NCBI GenBank assembly: GCA_021204735.1
Contig: JAJPYV010000283.1
Location: forward strand, 1 to 16,570
Direction of reading: 5' to 3'
Length of the DNA: 16,570 bases
DNA from: Prevotella sp.
GTDB taxonomy: Bacteria > Bacteroidota > Bacteroidia > Bacteroidales > Bacteroidaceae
The position numbers and the translations under genes were made by a program. The notes beneath the pieces are model-generated. The model made no database searches. It saw only the letters and a program-made list of their open reading frames with translations, and had not been told where the DNA came from. Numbering within the stretch: position 1 is the first letter of the stretch; every line of letters begins with the position of its first letter. Positions 1-7,417 of the stretch are shown piece after piece.

Positions 1-50
1 ATATTGCTGTTTTATCCTATCATTTTTCCAATCATTTATAACTTTAATTT

Positions 51-953
51 TCAATTTCCCCTGTATTCCTGTGGTGTCATGCCTGTCATGCGCTTGAAGA
101 ACTTGCAGAAAAAGCTGGGGTTGGGGAAGTCGAGTTCATCGGAGATTTGTACAACCTGCTTGTTGCTGTGCCTTAGCATAACCTTTGCGCTCGTAACTAC
201 AGCACGGTCAATCCACTCTTTGGCAGTTACCCCACTACTATTTTTTACGGCGACACCGAGATAACGGGGCGTGACACATATTTTATCAGCATAGAAACCG
301 ATAGAATGTTCCTTTTTGCAGTGAATATTCAGAAGTTGGATGAACCTGTCAAAAATCATGCGGTTGCGAGGTTTGCCGTCACCAAAATCATTCTCATTCC
401 GCTTTTTCATTTCTATACAATAATGTATCAGCGCATGAACGAGTCCGTTGAGTGTCCCCTCAGGATAGTTATCCTGATGAACAAGTTCCCATATAAGTTG
501 GAAAATACCCTCCGCATAGTCAGCCACCTCCTGCGGCACCTCAACAATCAGACAAGAGGCGTTAATGCCTATTGCAGCGGGAACATTACCGTTAAGAGCC
601 ATGTTTAATCTATCGTTGCTCACCATCATGCCGTACACCTCCAAATCGGGAGAGAACTCCTTTGGCTGCACGATACAGCCTGCCCCTATGAAAGCAAGAG
701 TATTTTTGTTTACCCTATGCTCAATCATATTCACCGTCAGCACACCTCTCCCCTGTTTGACAAGTCCAATCCGGCAATCCTCAATAATATAAGGAGTACC
801 CACCTTTAATATCTGCGCAAGTGAGGTGTTACCTGCATAAAGCATTCCTATATCCTTGTTCACGAATGGAGGAGCCCCACCCTGTTCTTTCATGTCTTTC
901 GTCAAGCTTTTCAATTCCGAGAAAGACAAGCGTTTTGGACTGTTGTTTTTCAT
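51..953 (-). CDS. AraC-family transcriptional regulator
   Basis: A 300-residue regulator with a C-terminal AraC/XylS DNA-binding region at about residues 199-300. This shows the usual two helix-turn-helix layout: the first around 'IGFYADKICVTPRYL', the second around 'QISDELDFPNPSFFCKFFKR', ending in the family-typical 'GMTPQEYR'. The N-terminal ~190 residues are probably a cupin-like sensing domain, but no ligand can be read from sequence. I chose the ATG at 953. A longer reading from a GTG at 986 would add 11 residues and would run across the -7-like box at 976-983. The gene is divergent from the efflux operon at 1135, so local control of that operon, and possibly autoregulation, is the natural inference. 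The family call is very secure; the target is inferred from position. Confidence 0.93.
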   Translation of the reverse strand: MKNNSPKRLSFSELKSLTKDMKEQGGAPPFVNKDIGMLYAGNTSLAQILKVGTPYIIEDCRIGLVKQGRGVLTVNMIEHRVNKNTLAFIGAGCIVQPKEFSPDLEVYGMMVSNDRLNMALNGNVPAAIGINASCLIVEVPQEVADYAEGIFQLIWELVHQDNYPEGTLNGLVHALIHYCIEMKKRNENDFGDGKPRNRMIFDRFIQLLNIHCKKEHSIGFYADKICVTPRYLGVAVKNSSGVTAKEWIDRAVVTSAKVMLRHSNKQVVQISDELDFPNPSFFCKFFKRMTGMTPQEYRGN

Positions 954-975
954 ATTTCCATTGCTTTTGATTATA

Positions 976-983
976 CAAAAATA
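976..983 (-). promoter_or_regulatory. -7 box for the AraC-family gene
   Basis: Read on the minus strand this is TATTTTTG, a full match to the Bacteroidota -7 consensus TAnnTTTG, about 22 bases upstream of the ATG at 953. I see no -33 TTTG at the usual ~19-20 bp spacing. The promoter may be weak or regulated. The call rests on the motif only. Confidence 0.45.
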
Positions 984-1023
984 CACAAAATATCAAATAA
1001 AGATAATGAATAAGTCCAAAAAA

Positions 1024-1050
1024 TGTGCTTTTTATATAAAAGTAAGCACA
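1024..1050. promoter_or_regulatory. Inverted repeat, candidate operator
   Basis: Half-sites TGTGCTT (1024-1030) and AAGCACA (1044-1050) form a perfect 7-bp inverted repeat separated by 13 AT-rich bases. Their centres are 20 bp apart, about two helical turns. The repeat lies between the two divergent -7 boxes, closer to the regulator. It is a plausible site for the AraC-family protein, although that family more often binds direct repeats. The repeat is seen directly; the function is inferred. Confidence 0.4.
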
Positions 1051-1102
1051 AAAAGAACATTATATAACATTTTAAGATAATATTAATTGGAAATAAACTG
1101 TT

Positions 1103-1110
1103 TACCTTTG
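1103..1110 (+). promoter_or_regulatory. -7 box of the efflux operon promoter
   Basis: TACCTTTG matches the Bacteroidota -7 consensus TAnnTTTG and lies 24 bases upstream of the ATG at 1135, so the leader would be short. No -33 TTTG is present at the expected distance (around 1079-1083); the sequence there is AT-only. This would fit a promoter that depends on an activator, possibly the neighbouring AraC-family protein. Confidence 0.6.
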
Positions 1111-1134
1111 TAAAAGAAATAATTTATAAGAGAC

Positions 1135-2397
1135 ATGAAAACAAAATATGCAATAACACTGATACTCATATTGGCAGGAACATCCTTGAACATCCGCGCA
1201 CAACTCACGTTGGAGAAATGCAAAGAAATGGCGAAGGAGAATTACCCTGTAATCAAGCAGTACGGATTAGTGGAACAGAGTAGAGACTTCACGGTCAGCA
1301 ATGCTGCCAAGGCATACCTACCACAGATTTCTTTGAGTGCAAAAGCATCCTGGCAGAGCGACGCCACAAAAATGCCTATCAGTATCCCCGGCATAAGTTT
1401 CAAGGGACTGCCGAGAGACCAGTATGATGTGAATGTAATGGTTAACCAGTCGGTGTACGATGGCGGAGCAGTATCTAATGCAAAAAAAATAGCAAAGATA
1501 CAGGGAGAAGTTGACTATGAGTCTGTCAACGTATCTATGTACGATATTAATGAGCGAATAGAACAGATATATTTCGGCATTCTGATGCTCGATGAGCAGA
1601 TACGTCAGGCAGACCTTCTAATTGACGACCTGCGTTTGAGCATGAACACTGTGAGCAGTATGTTCAAGGGAGGTATGGCCAACCAGACCGACATAGATGC
1701 AGTAAATGTGGAACAGATAACGACGGAACAAGAAAAGACAGGCATGGAATCAACACGCAAGGCATACATCACGATGCTCAGTACGTTTATAGGTGCGGAG
1801 ATTGCTGACGATGAGACATTCGAGATACCTGAAATGGAAGATGTTTACCCGATGCAGAACAATCGCCCTGAACTCGCCCTTTACGATGCCCAAAACCGAC
1901 TGTTAGATGAGCGACTGAAAGCCATCAACACAGACCTGCGCCCACATCTTGGTGTGTTCGTCCAAGGAGGATATGCCAACCCCGCCCTAAACATGTTCAA
2001 GAACGGATTTGAGACATATTATAAGATTGGCGCAACACTGTCGTGGAATTTCGGCAGTCTGTACACACGAGGCAACGACAAGCGCAAGATTGACGTGGAG
2101 AGGCAGACCATTGAGAGCGAGAGAGAAACGTTCCTGTTCAATACAAAACTGCAAAGCGAACTGCAAGGCGGTGAGATTGACAAGTTGAGGAAGCAGATAA
2201 AGCAAGACGAGGATATAATCACACTGCGTGAGAACATAAGAAGCAAATCAGAGAAGAAAGTTGAGAACGGCACGGAAACCGTAAATGAGATGCTCAGAGA
2301 CATCAATGCAGTGAGTGAAGCCCGACTGCAAAAGTCACTCCATGAGGTACAACTCTTGCAAGAGATATACAAGTTGAAGACAATCAACAACGACTGA
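1135..2397 (+). CDS. TolC-family outer-membrane efflux protein
   Basis: A 420-residue outer-membrane factor of the TolC/OEP family. It has a Sec signal peptide (residues 1-22, hydrophobic core 'AITLILILAGTSL', likely cleavage after 'IRA'). The mature protein begins 'QLTLEKCKEMAKENYP', typical of the first OEP repeat. Two long helical repeats follow, separated by short strand-forming segments such as 'GVFQGGYANPALNMF' and 'GATLSWNFG'. TolC proteins form trimeric channels across the outer membrane and periplasm and dock with an adaptor and an inner-membrane pump. It is the first gene of a five-gene operon supplying all three parts. Length is normal for Bacteroidota OEP proteins. Substrate unknown. 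Confidence 0.92.
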   Translation: MKTKYAITLILILAGTSLNIRAQLTLEKCKEMAKENYPVIKQYGLVEQSRDFTVSNAAKAYLPQISLSAKASWQSDATKMPISIPGISFKGLPRDQYDVNVMVNQSVYDGGAVSNAKKIAKIQGEVDYESVNVSMYDINERIEQIYFGILMLDEQIRQADLLIDDLRLSMNTVSSMFKGGMANQTDIDAVNVEQITTEQEKTGMESTRKAYITMLSTFIGAEIADDETFEIPEMEDVYPMQNNRPELALYDAQNRLLDERLKAINTDLRPHLGVFVQGGYANPALNMFKNGFETYYKIGATLSWNFGSLYTRGNDKRKIDVERQTIESERETFLFNTKLQSELQGGEIDKLRKQIKQDEDIITLRENIRSKSEKKVENGTETVNEMLRDINAVSEARLQKSLHEVQLLQEIYKLKTINND

Positions 2398-2447
2398 ATA
2401 TATTCAAATATATTAATCCTATATATCAACCATAAAAATTCAAGACA

Positions 2448-3335
2448 ATGAAAAAAATATTATCACTACTGTTGCCCGCAATATTAGTTTCATGCTCATC
2501 AGGCAACAACGACTATGATGCCACAGGCACCTTTGAAGCGACCGAGGTTACCGTCTCTGCCGAACAGAGCGGCAAATTGATGTACCTTAACATCACTGAA
2601 GGCGACAATCTTGCACTGAACCAGCAAGTAGGACTAATTGACACCGTACAACTCTATCTCAAGGCAATGCAACTTGGTGCGACAAAAATGAGTTACGCAA
2701 GTCAGAGACCTGACATAGAGAAGCAAATCGCATCCACAAAACAAGAGCTTGCAAAGGCGGAGTTAGAACAGAAAAGATATGAAGGTCTGGTGAAAGAGAA
2801 TGCCGCAAACCAAAAGCAGCTCGATGATGCAGAGAGCAGCGTAAAGGTACTGAAACGCCAGTTGGAGGCACAGCTTTCATCCCTTGGCAACAGTACAAGT
2901 AGTCTCAACAACCAGATGTCAGCAACCGACATACAGCGCATGGAAGTACTCGACCAACTTGAGAAGTGCCATATTGTATCACCAATCTCAGGAGTTGTTT
3001 TAGACAAATACGCTGAGGCTGGCGAATATGCCGTGCCTGGCACGCCAATCTTCAAGATTGCAGACATCAACAACCTGTTCCTGCGTGCATACGTAACCAC
3101 AGCCCAACTGAAAAGCGTGAAGATCGGACAAGAGGTAACAGTGCTTGCAGACTACGGCAACAAAGAGAGGAAGACATACAAAGGAACAGTAACATGGATT
3201 TCCGACCGTTCAGAATTCACCCCAAAAACAATCCTCACCGATGATGAGCGTGCAGACTTGGTATATGCAGTGAAGATTGAAGTGAAGAACGACGGTTACA
3301 TAAAGATAGGAATGTACGGAGAAGTAAAATTCTAA
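2448..3335 (+). CDS. HlyD/YbhG-like periplasmic adaptor lipoprotein
   Basis: A 295-residue membrane-fusion (adaptor) protein linking an inner-membrane ABC pump to a TolC channel. Residues 1-16 form a lipoprotein signal with lipobox 'LVSC' (Cys16), so it is anchored by lipid rather than by a membrane helix. Residues ~24-66 and ~173-207 are the two halves of the biotinyl-lipoyl-like domain ('TVSAEQSGKLMYLNITEGD' and 'IVSPISGVVLDKYAEAGEYA'). Residues ~66-172 form an alpha-hairpin rich in Lys, Glu and Gln. Residues ~208-295 are the beta-barrel part. The segment 'EFTPKTILTDDERADLVYAV' resembles the YbhG subgroup that works with YbhF/S/R pumps, in line with the next three genes. The gap to the ATPase gene is only 6 bp. 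Confidence 0.92.
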   Translation: MKKILSLLLPAILVSCSSGNNDYDATGTFEATEVTVSAEQSGKLMYLNITEGDNLALNQQVGLIDTVQLYLKAMQLGATKMSYASQRPDIEKQIASTKQELAKAELEQKRYEGLVKENAANQKQLDDAESSVKVLKRQLEAQLSSLGNSTSSLNNQMSATDIQRMEVLDQLEKCHIVSPISGVVLDKYAEAGEYAVPGTPIFKIADINNLFLRAYVTTAQLKSVKIGQEVTVLADYGNKERKTYKGTVTWISDRSEFTPKTILTDDERADLVYAVKIEVKNDGYIKIGMYGEVKF

Positions 3336-3341
3336 GCAACG

Positions 3342-4802
3342 ATGAAGGCGGTAGAAGTAAACGGGATAAGCAAGAGTTACGGAAAAGTAAAGGCACTCAA
3401 CAATGTCAGTTTCAGTGCTGACAAAGGAGAGATGTTTGGACTTATCGGTCCTGACGGCTCTGGCAAGACGACCCTTTTCCGCATACTCACCACATTGCTG
3501 TTGCCCGACAAGGGAACTGCAACCGTTGACGGCTTTGACACCGTGAGGCAGATGGCAGAGATACGTCACCGTGTAGGATATATGCCAGGCAGTTTTTCGC
3601 TATATCAAGACCTTACCGTTGAGGAGAATTTGAATTTCTTCGCCACCCTGTTTCACACCACAATAAAAGACGGTTACGAGAACATCAAAGCGATATACAG
3701 TCAGATAGAGCCTTTCAAGAACCGCAAGGCAGGAGCCCTGTCTGGCGGAATGAAACAGAAGCTCGCCCTCTCGTGCGCTCTCGTACATAACCCGTCGGTG
3801 CTATTCTTAGACGAGCCTACCACTGGTGTTGACCCAGTGTCGCGCAAAGAGCTGTTTGATATGCTAAAACCGTTGAAGCAACAAGGCATTACGATTATCG
3901 TCTCTACCCCATATCTTGACGAGATACGCCGTTGCGACAGGGTTGCTTTTTTATCTGAGGGCAACTTACTTGGAATAGGCTCACCCGACAACATTCTAAA
4001 CGAGTTCGCCTCGATTTTCAACCCTCCACCACTGACTCATGCCGATGACAAGTCAACCATGAACGGAGACGTGATACAAGTAAATCATCTTGTAAAGGCA
4101 TTCGGCAATTTCCATGCCGTAGATGACATTTCATTTTCCGTGCACAAAGGAGAAATATTCGGTTTTCTTGGTGCCAATGGAGCAGGAAAGACAACCGCAA
4201 TGCGCATGCTGACAGGACTGAGCATACCCACAAGCGGCGGCGGAACAGTGGCTGGACTTGACATAAACACCCAGAGCGAGCAGATAAAGAAACGCATAGG
4301 ATACATGAGTCAGAAGTTCTCCCTATATCAGGACCTCACCGTAAAAGAAAACATTGAGCTGTTTGCCAAAATCTACGGCATGGACGACAAGGAGATAGCC
4401 GAAAAGACAGACACTCTCCTTGAAAGTCTTCATTTCACCGAACACAAAAATACGATAGTGAAATCTCTGCCATTAGGTTGGAAACAAAAGTTGTCGTTCT
4501 CAGTGAGTATCTTCCATGAACCAGAAATAGTATTCCTTGATGAGCCAACAGGAGGCGTTGACCCAGCAACACGCCGCCAGTTTTGGGAACTGATTTACGA
4601 TGCTGCAGAACGAGGAATAACAGTGTTCGTCACCACCCACTATATGGACGAGGCAGAATATTGCGACAGAATATCCATTATGGTAGACGGCAAGATAAGT
4701 GCTCTCGGCACACCTGCAGAACTGAAAGAGAAATACGACAAACCCGATATGGACAGTCTGTTTACCTACATAGCACGACAGGCAAAACGAACAAGTGACT
4801 AA
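3342..4802 (+). CDS. ybhF: ABC transporter ATPase with two fused nucleotide-binding domains (YbhF type)
   Basis: A 486-residue cytoplasmic ATPase made of two ABC domains, which powers the two downstream permeases. Domain 1 has Walker A GPDGSGKTT (36-44), signature LSGGMKQ (133-139), Walker B VLFLDEP (153-159) and 'STPYLDE' at the switch position, with Pro190 where the catalytic His is usual. After a linker (~225-243), domain 2 has Walker A GANGAGKTT (277-285), an altered signature LPLGWKQ (376-382), Walker B IVFLDEP (396-402) and a normal switch 'TTHYMDE' with His433. The two-domain arrangement and 'LPLGWKQ' are typical of YbhF, so these departures look like family traits rather than damage. 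One composite ATP site is probably weak or inactive. The symbol is by homology; substrate unknown. Confidence 0.93.
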   Translation: MKAVEVNGISKSYGKVKALNNVSFSADKGEMFGLIGPDGSGKTTLFRILTTLLLPDKGTATVDGFDTVRQMAEIRHRVGYMPGSFSLYQDLTVEENLNFFATLFHTTIKDGYENIKAIYSQIEPFKNRKAGALSGGMKQKLALSCALVHNPSVLFLDEPTTGVDPVSRKELFDMLKPLKQQGITIIVSTPYLDEIRRCDRVAFLSEGNLLGIGSPDNILNEFASIFNPPPLTHADDKSTMNGDVIQVNHLVKAFGNFHAVDDISFSVHKGEIFGFLGANGAGKTTAMRMLTGLSIPTSGGGTVAGLDINTQSEQIKKRIGYMSQKFSLYQDLTVKENIELFAKIYGMDDKEIAEKTDTLLESLHFTEHKNTIVKSLPLGWKQKLSFSVSIFHEPEIVFLDEPTGGVDPATRRQFWELIYDAAERGITVFVTTHYMDEAEYCDRISIMVDGKISALGTPAELKEKYDKPDMDSLFTYIARQAKRTSD

Positions 4803-4860
4803 ATGGCACTCTGCAAGGAAGTATCATTATAAAATTCAGAAAACAACTTAGAGAAACGAT

Positions 4861-5940
4861 ATGACCACATTCATCTCATTTGTCATAAAAGAGACACATC
4901 ACATACTGCGTGACAAGCGCACTGTGATGATACTTTTCGGAATGCCCATCGTGATGATGTTGCTGTTCGGTTTCGCCATATCCAACGACATAAAGAACGT
5001 GAAAGTAGTATTGGTAAATGCCTCATCCGACAAGACGACACAGAAGTTAGTTGACCGTCTGAATGCCTCGGAATATTTCACTGTAATCCACAAAACAGCG
5101 ACACCAGTAGAGGCAGAACAGCTTATCCGCAGTAGGAAAGCAGATATGGCAGTGGTATTCTCACAGAACTTCGCCAACCACAGTTACGACAACACGGCAC
5201 AAATTCAAGTGATTACCGATGCGGCAGACCCGAACATGGCGATACAACAAGACTCATACGGGCAACAAGTGATACAAAATACAATGGCGGGCGGCATCTC
5301 CCCCGCGTCACTGAAATTGCTTTACAACCCACAGATGAAGAGCGCATACAACTTCGTACCAGGAATTATGGGACTGCTGCTGATGATTATCTGCGCCATG
5401 ATGACGGCGGTAAGTATCGTGCGAGAGAAAGAGCGTGGCACTATGGAGGTGCTCCTCGTGTCGCCTGTGCGTCCGATAATGATAATTGTTGCCAAAGCCG
5501 TGCCCTACTTTATTCTTTCGTTAGTTATTTTAATATGCATCTTGTTGCTGTCACGCTATGTTTTAGACGTACCATTAGCAGGCAGCATATTCTGGATATT
5601 CTTCGTGTCGCTGCTGTACATCCTTATGGCACTGTCACTTGGACTGCTCATTAGTGTAGTGGCAAAAACTCAGTTAGTGGCAATACTCGCCTCAGCAATG
5701 ATGTTGCTGATGCCTACCATTCTGTTGTCAGGCTTGATATACCCTGTAGAAAGCATGCCCGCTATCTTGCAGTACATTTCCATGATAATCCCGGCACGGT
5801 GGTACATCTCTGCAATGCGCAAGCTGATGATTATGGGTGTGGATGTGGGAATGGTGGCAAAGGAGATAACAATCCTTGCTGCTATCACATTTGTTTTGCT
5901 TATCGTAGCACTAAAAAAATTCAACAACCGATTGGCATGA
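4861..5940 (+). CDS. ABC-2 type transporter permease, first subunit
   Basis: A 359-residue inner-membrane permease. There is one N-terminal helix (~22-40, 'TVMILFGMPIVMMLLFGFAI'), a ~120-residue external domain (~41-161), then about five more helices from ~166 to 352. The cytoplasmic motif 'REKERGTMEVLLVSP' (~188-202), diagnostic of ABC-2 permeases, follows the second helix. The layout matches YbhS/YhhJ-like drug-exporter subunits, and it probably pairs with the next gene product and the double ATPase. It starts 58 bp after the ATPase stop with no obvious promoter between. Its TGA stop overlaps the next ATG (ATGA), suggesting translational coupling and an equal subunit ratio. Confidence 0.92.
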   Translation: MTTFISFVIKETHHILRDKRTVMILFGMPIVMMLLFGFAISNDIKNVKVVLVNASSDKTTQKLVDRLNASEYFTVIHKTATPVEAEQLIRSRKADMAVVFSQNFANHSYDNTAQIQVITDAADPNMAIQQDSYGQQVIQNTMAGGISPASLKLLYNPQMKSAYNFVPGIMGLLLMIICAMMTAVSIVREKERGTMEVLLVSPVRPIMIIVAKAVPYFILSLVILICILLLSRYVLDVPLAGSIFWIFFVSLLYILMALSLGLLISVVAKTQLVAILASAMMLLMPTILLSGLIYPVESMPAILQYISMIIPARWYISAMRKLMIMGVDVGMVAKEITILAAITFVLLIVALKKFNNRLA

Positions 5941-7031
5941 GACATCTGATAAAAAAAGAAATAATCCAAATACGGCGCAACTCTTTTCTGCCGAAACTTA
6001 TCATCGTTTTCCCGATAATGATAATGTGCGTGATGCCATGGGTAATGGATATGGAGGTGCGTAATATAAACGTCGTGGTGGTTGACCATGACCATTCCAC
6101 TATGTCAAATCGAATGATTCACCGCTTGGGAGAGTCGAAATATTTTATCTTCAAGGGAATGCGGGAAAGTTATGAGATAGCGATAAATGACGTGGAAAAG
6201 GGTGATGTTGACGTAATAGTAGAAATCCCGGAATATTACGAGAAGGACGTGAAACGAGGAAATATACCTGCTGTTCTTATTGCCGCCAATGCAGTAAACG
6301 GCACAAAGGGCTCAATCGGTTCTTCGTACATGTCATCAATAGTCGCCCAAAACCTGTCGGAGTTTGTAAAAACGCCTATATCCACACAACAGACGGTAAC
6401 GTTCAGTTCACTGTACCTCTACAACAAGCATCTCAACTACAAGGTGTTCATGATACCAGCCCTTATGTCGATATTGATGATGATGCTGTGCGGCTTCCTT
6501 CCTGCCCTTAATATCGTGGGTGAAAAAGAGGCGGGAACTATAGAGCAAATCAATGTTACGCCAGTGAGCAAGGTGTCGTTCATTTTCGCAAAACTGATAC
6601 CTTACTGGTGCATCGGACTGTTCGTGCTCACCGTCTGTTTTCTGTTATCATGGCTGATTTACGGTATCAAGCCGGAAGGCAACATTCTTGTTATCTACCT
6701 TATTTCCATGCTACTTGCATTAGTGTTCAGTGGACTGGGACTTATCATATCCAATTACAGCGATACCATGCAACAGGCGATATTCGTGATATGGTTTTTC
6801 GTGGTATGCATGATGCTTTTAAGCGGACTGTTCACACCGATAAGCAGCATGCCAAACTGGGCACAGACAATAACCTATTTCCTGCCTATTAGATACTATA
6901 TCGATGCCATGCGCACTGTGTTTGTGCGTGGCGGAACATTAACCGACATCCTCCCACAAACATTCGCATTAGTTACTTTTGCATTGATAATGGACGTTTG
7001 GGCAGTTCTTAGCTATAGAAAGAAAAGCTAA
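5937..7031 (+). CDS. ABC-2 type transporter permease, second subunit
   Basis: A 364-residue permease homologous in layout to the preceding one: N-terminal helix ('LIIVFPIMIMCVMPWVM'), an external domain beginning 'EVRNINVVVVDHDHS', then a helical C-terminal half with the ABC-2 motif 'GEKEAGTIEQINVTPVS'. I chose the ATG at 5937, which overlaps the upstream stop by 4 bases. A reading extended to 5799 would add 46 Cys/Gly-rich residues from inside the upstream gene and is not credible. It should form a heterodimer with the first permease (YbhS/YbhR-like) and completes the tripartite exporter. Last gene of the operon, followed by a hairpin repeat and a tRNA on the other strand. Confidence 0.92.
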   Translation: MRHLIKKEIIQIRRNSFLPKLIIVFPIMIMCVMPWVMDMEVRNINVVVVDHDHSTMSNRMIHRLGESKYFIFKGMRESYEIAINDVEKGDVDVIVEIPEYYEKDVKRGNIPAVLIAANAVNGTKGSIGSSYMSSIVAQNLSEFVKTPISTQQTVTFSSLYLYNKHLNYKVFMIPALMSILMMMLCGFLPALNIVGEKEAGTIEQINVTPVSKVSFIFAKLIPYWCIGLFVLTVCFLLSWLIYGIKPEGNILVIYLISMLLALVFSGLGLIISNYSDTMQQAIFVIWFFVVCMMLLSGLFTPISSMPNWAQTITYFLPIRYYIDAMRTVFVRGGTLTDILPQTFALVTFALIMDVWAVLSYRKKS

Positions 7032-7037
7032 CGAGGC

Positions 7038-7066
7038 CCCTCCCTAACCCTCCCCCTTAGGGAGGG
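7038..7066. repeat. C-rich hairpin repeat between the permease and tRNA genes
   Basis: A perfect 10-bp stem (7038-7047 with 7057-7066, core TCCCTAA/TTAGGGA) around a 9-base all-pyrimidine loop, starting 6 bases after the permease stop. The plus strand is strikingly C-rich, unlike the AT-rich spacers elsewhere here. No U-tract follows on the plus strand, so it is not a standard terminator. From memory, sequences like this are dispersed in Bacteroidales intergenic regions, but only one copy is seen here. Confidence 0.55.
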
Positions 7067-7069
7067 AAT

Positions 7070-7104
7070 AAAAAAGCCAGATACCGAAAAAGGACCTGAC
7101 TTTT
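7070..7104 (-). terminator. Rho-independent terminator of tRNA-Leu
   Basis: On the minus strand the stem AAAAGTCAG (7104-7096) pairs with CTGGCTTTT (7080-7072) and is followed by more T residues. One pair is G-U on the minus strand (7077/7099) but would be a C-A mismatch on the plus strand. The hairpin is therefore better suited to ending the tRNA transcript than the efflux operon, though weak action in both directions is possible. It begins 4 bases past the tRNA 3' end. Confidence 0.7.
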
Positions 7105-7107
7105 ATG

Positions 7108-7189
7108 TGCGCCTGATAGGACTCGAACCTACACGATAGAAATCACTAGATCCTAAGTCTAGCGCGTCTGCCAATTCCGCCACAAGCGC
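7108..7189 (-). tRNA. tRNA-Leu, anticodon UAG
   Basis: An 82-base tRNA on the minus strand. The acceptor stem is GCGCTTG (7189-7183) pairing with CAGGCGC (7115-7109), with discriminator A at 7108. The D-arm region reads TGGCGGAATTGGCAGACGC. The anticodon stem CTAGA/TCTAG encloses loop CTTAGGA, giving anticodon TAG (7155-7153), which decodes CUA and other CUN leucine codons. A class II variable region follows, shorter than in many tRNA-Leu genes. The T-arm is GTAGG-TTCGAGT-CCTAT. CCA is not encoded. Its own promoter and terminator flank it. Confidence 0.95.
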
Positions 7190-7200
7190 AAGAATGTTCG

Positions 7201-7232
7201 CAAAGGTACAGTGTTTTTGTTGAAAAACCAAA
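7201..7232 (-). promoter_or_regulatory. Promoter of tRNA-Leu
   Basis: On the minus strand, -33 TTTG (7232-7229) and -7 TACCTTTG (7208-7201) are separated by 20 bp, a good match to the Bacteroidota consensus. The -7 box ends 11 bases before the tRNA 5' end, so the leader would be only a few bases. Confidence 0.75.
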
Positions 7233-7304
7233 AGTTTCAATGTTTTTCCGACAATCAGACATATTAAAACTCTCCGCCTTTTCACATAATGTATGTAAAA
7301 AAGT

Positions 7305-7335
7305 TTTGTATTTTGGCTGATTTGCTATATCTTTG
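7305..7335 (+). promoter_or_regulatory. Promoter of the glyS operon
   Basis: -33 TTTG (7305-7308, within TTTTG) and -7 TATCTTTG (7328-7335) with 19 bp between, the textbook Bacteroidota spacing. Initiation should fall near 7341, leaving a leader of about 75 bases before the ATG at 7418. Confidence 0.8.
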
Positions 7336-7354
7336 CACGCAAAAGTGAGACAAG

Positions 7355-7372
7355 AGGTGACATTTTTCACCT
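7355..7372 (+). promoter_or_regulatory. Small hairpin in the glyS leader
   Basis: AGGTGA (7355-7360) pairs with TCACCT (7367-7372) around a 6-base loop, about 15 bases into the predicted leader. It is followed by a 12-bp palindrome, AAAACATGTTTT (7388-7399). No long U-tract follows the hairpin, so it is not an attenuator of the usual kind. It could be an RNA stability or translation element, or chance. Confidence 0.3.
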
Positions 7373-7417
7373 TATGTACAGCATATAAAAACATGTTTTA
7401 ATCTAAACAAAAAAGCA

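Noticed and set aside
954..986. GTG-initiated longer form of the AraC-family regulator
   Set aside because: The extension overlaps the predicted -7 box, and an ordinary ATG lies 33 bases downstream.
4803..4832. A 9-codon mini-frame directly after the ATPase stop
   Set aside because: It begins right at the TAA-ATG junction, but it is very short, not in frame with the permease and has no supporting signal; probably chance.
5799..5936. Upstream extension of the second ABC permease
   Set aside because: The extra residues are Cys/Gly-rich, come from another frame of the first permease and have no membrane-protein character; the ATGA overlap start fits better.
7341..7417. T-box or glycine riboswitch before the glycyl-tRNA synthetase
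   Set aside because: The leader is far too short and lacks the T-box sequence and the paired aptamer pattern.
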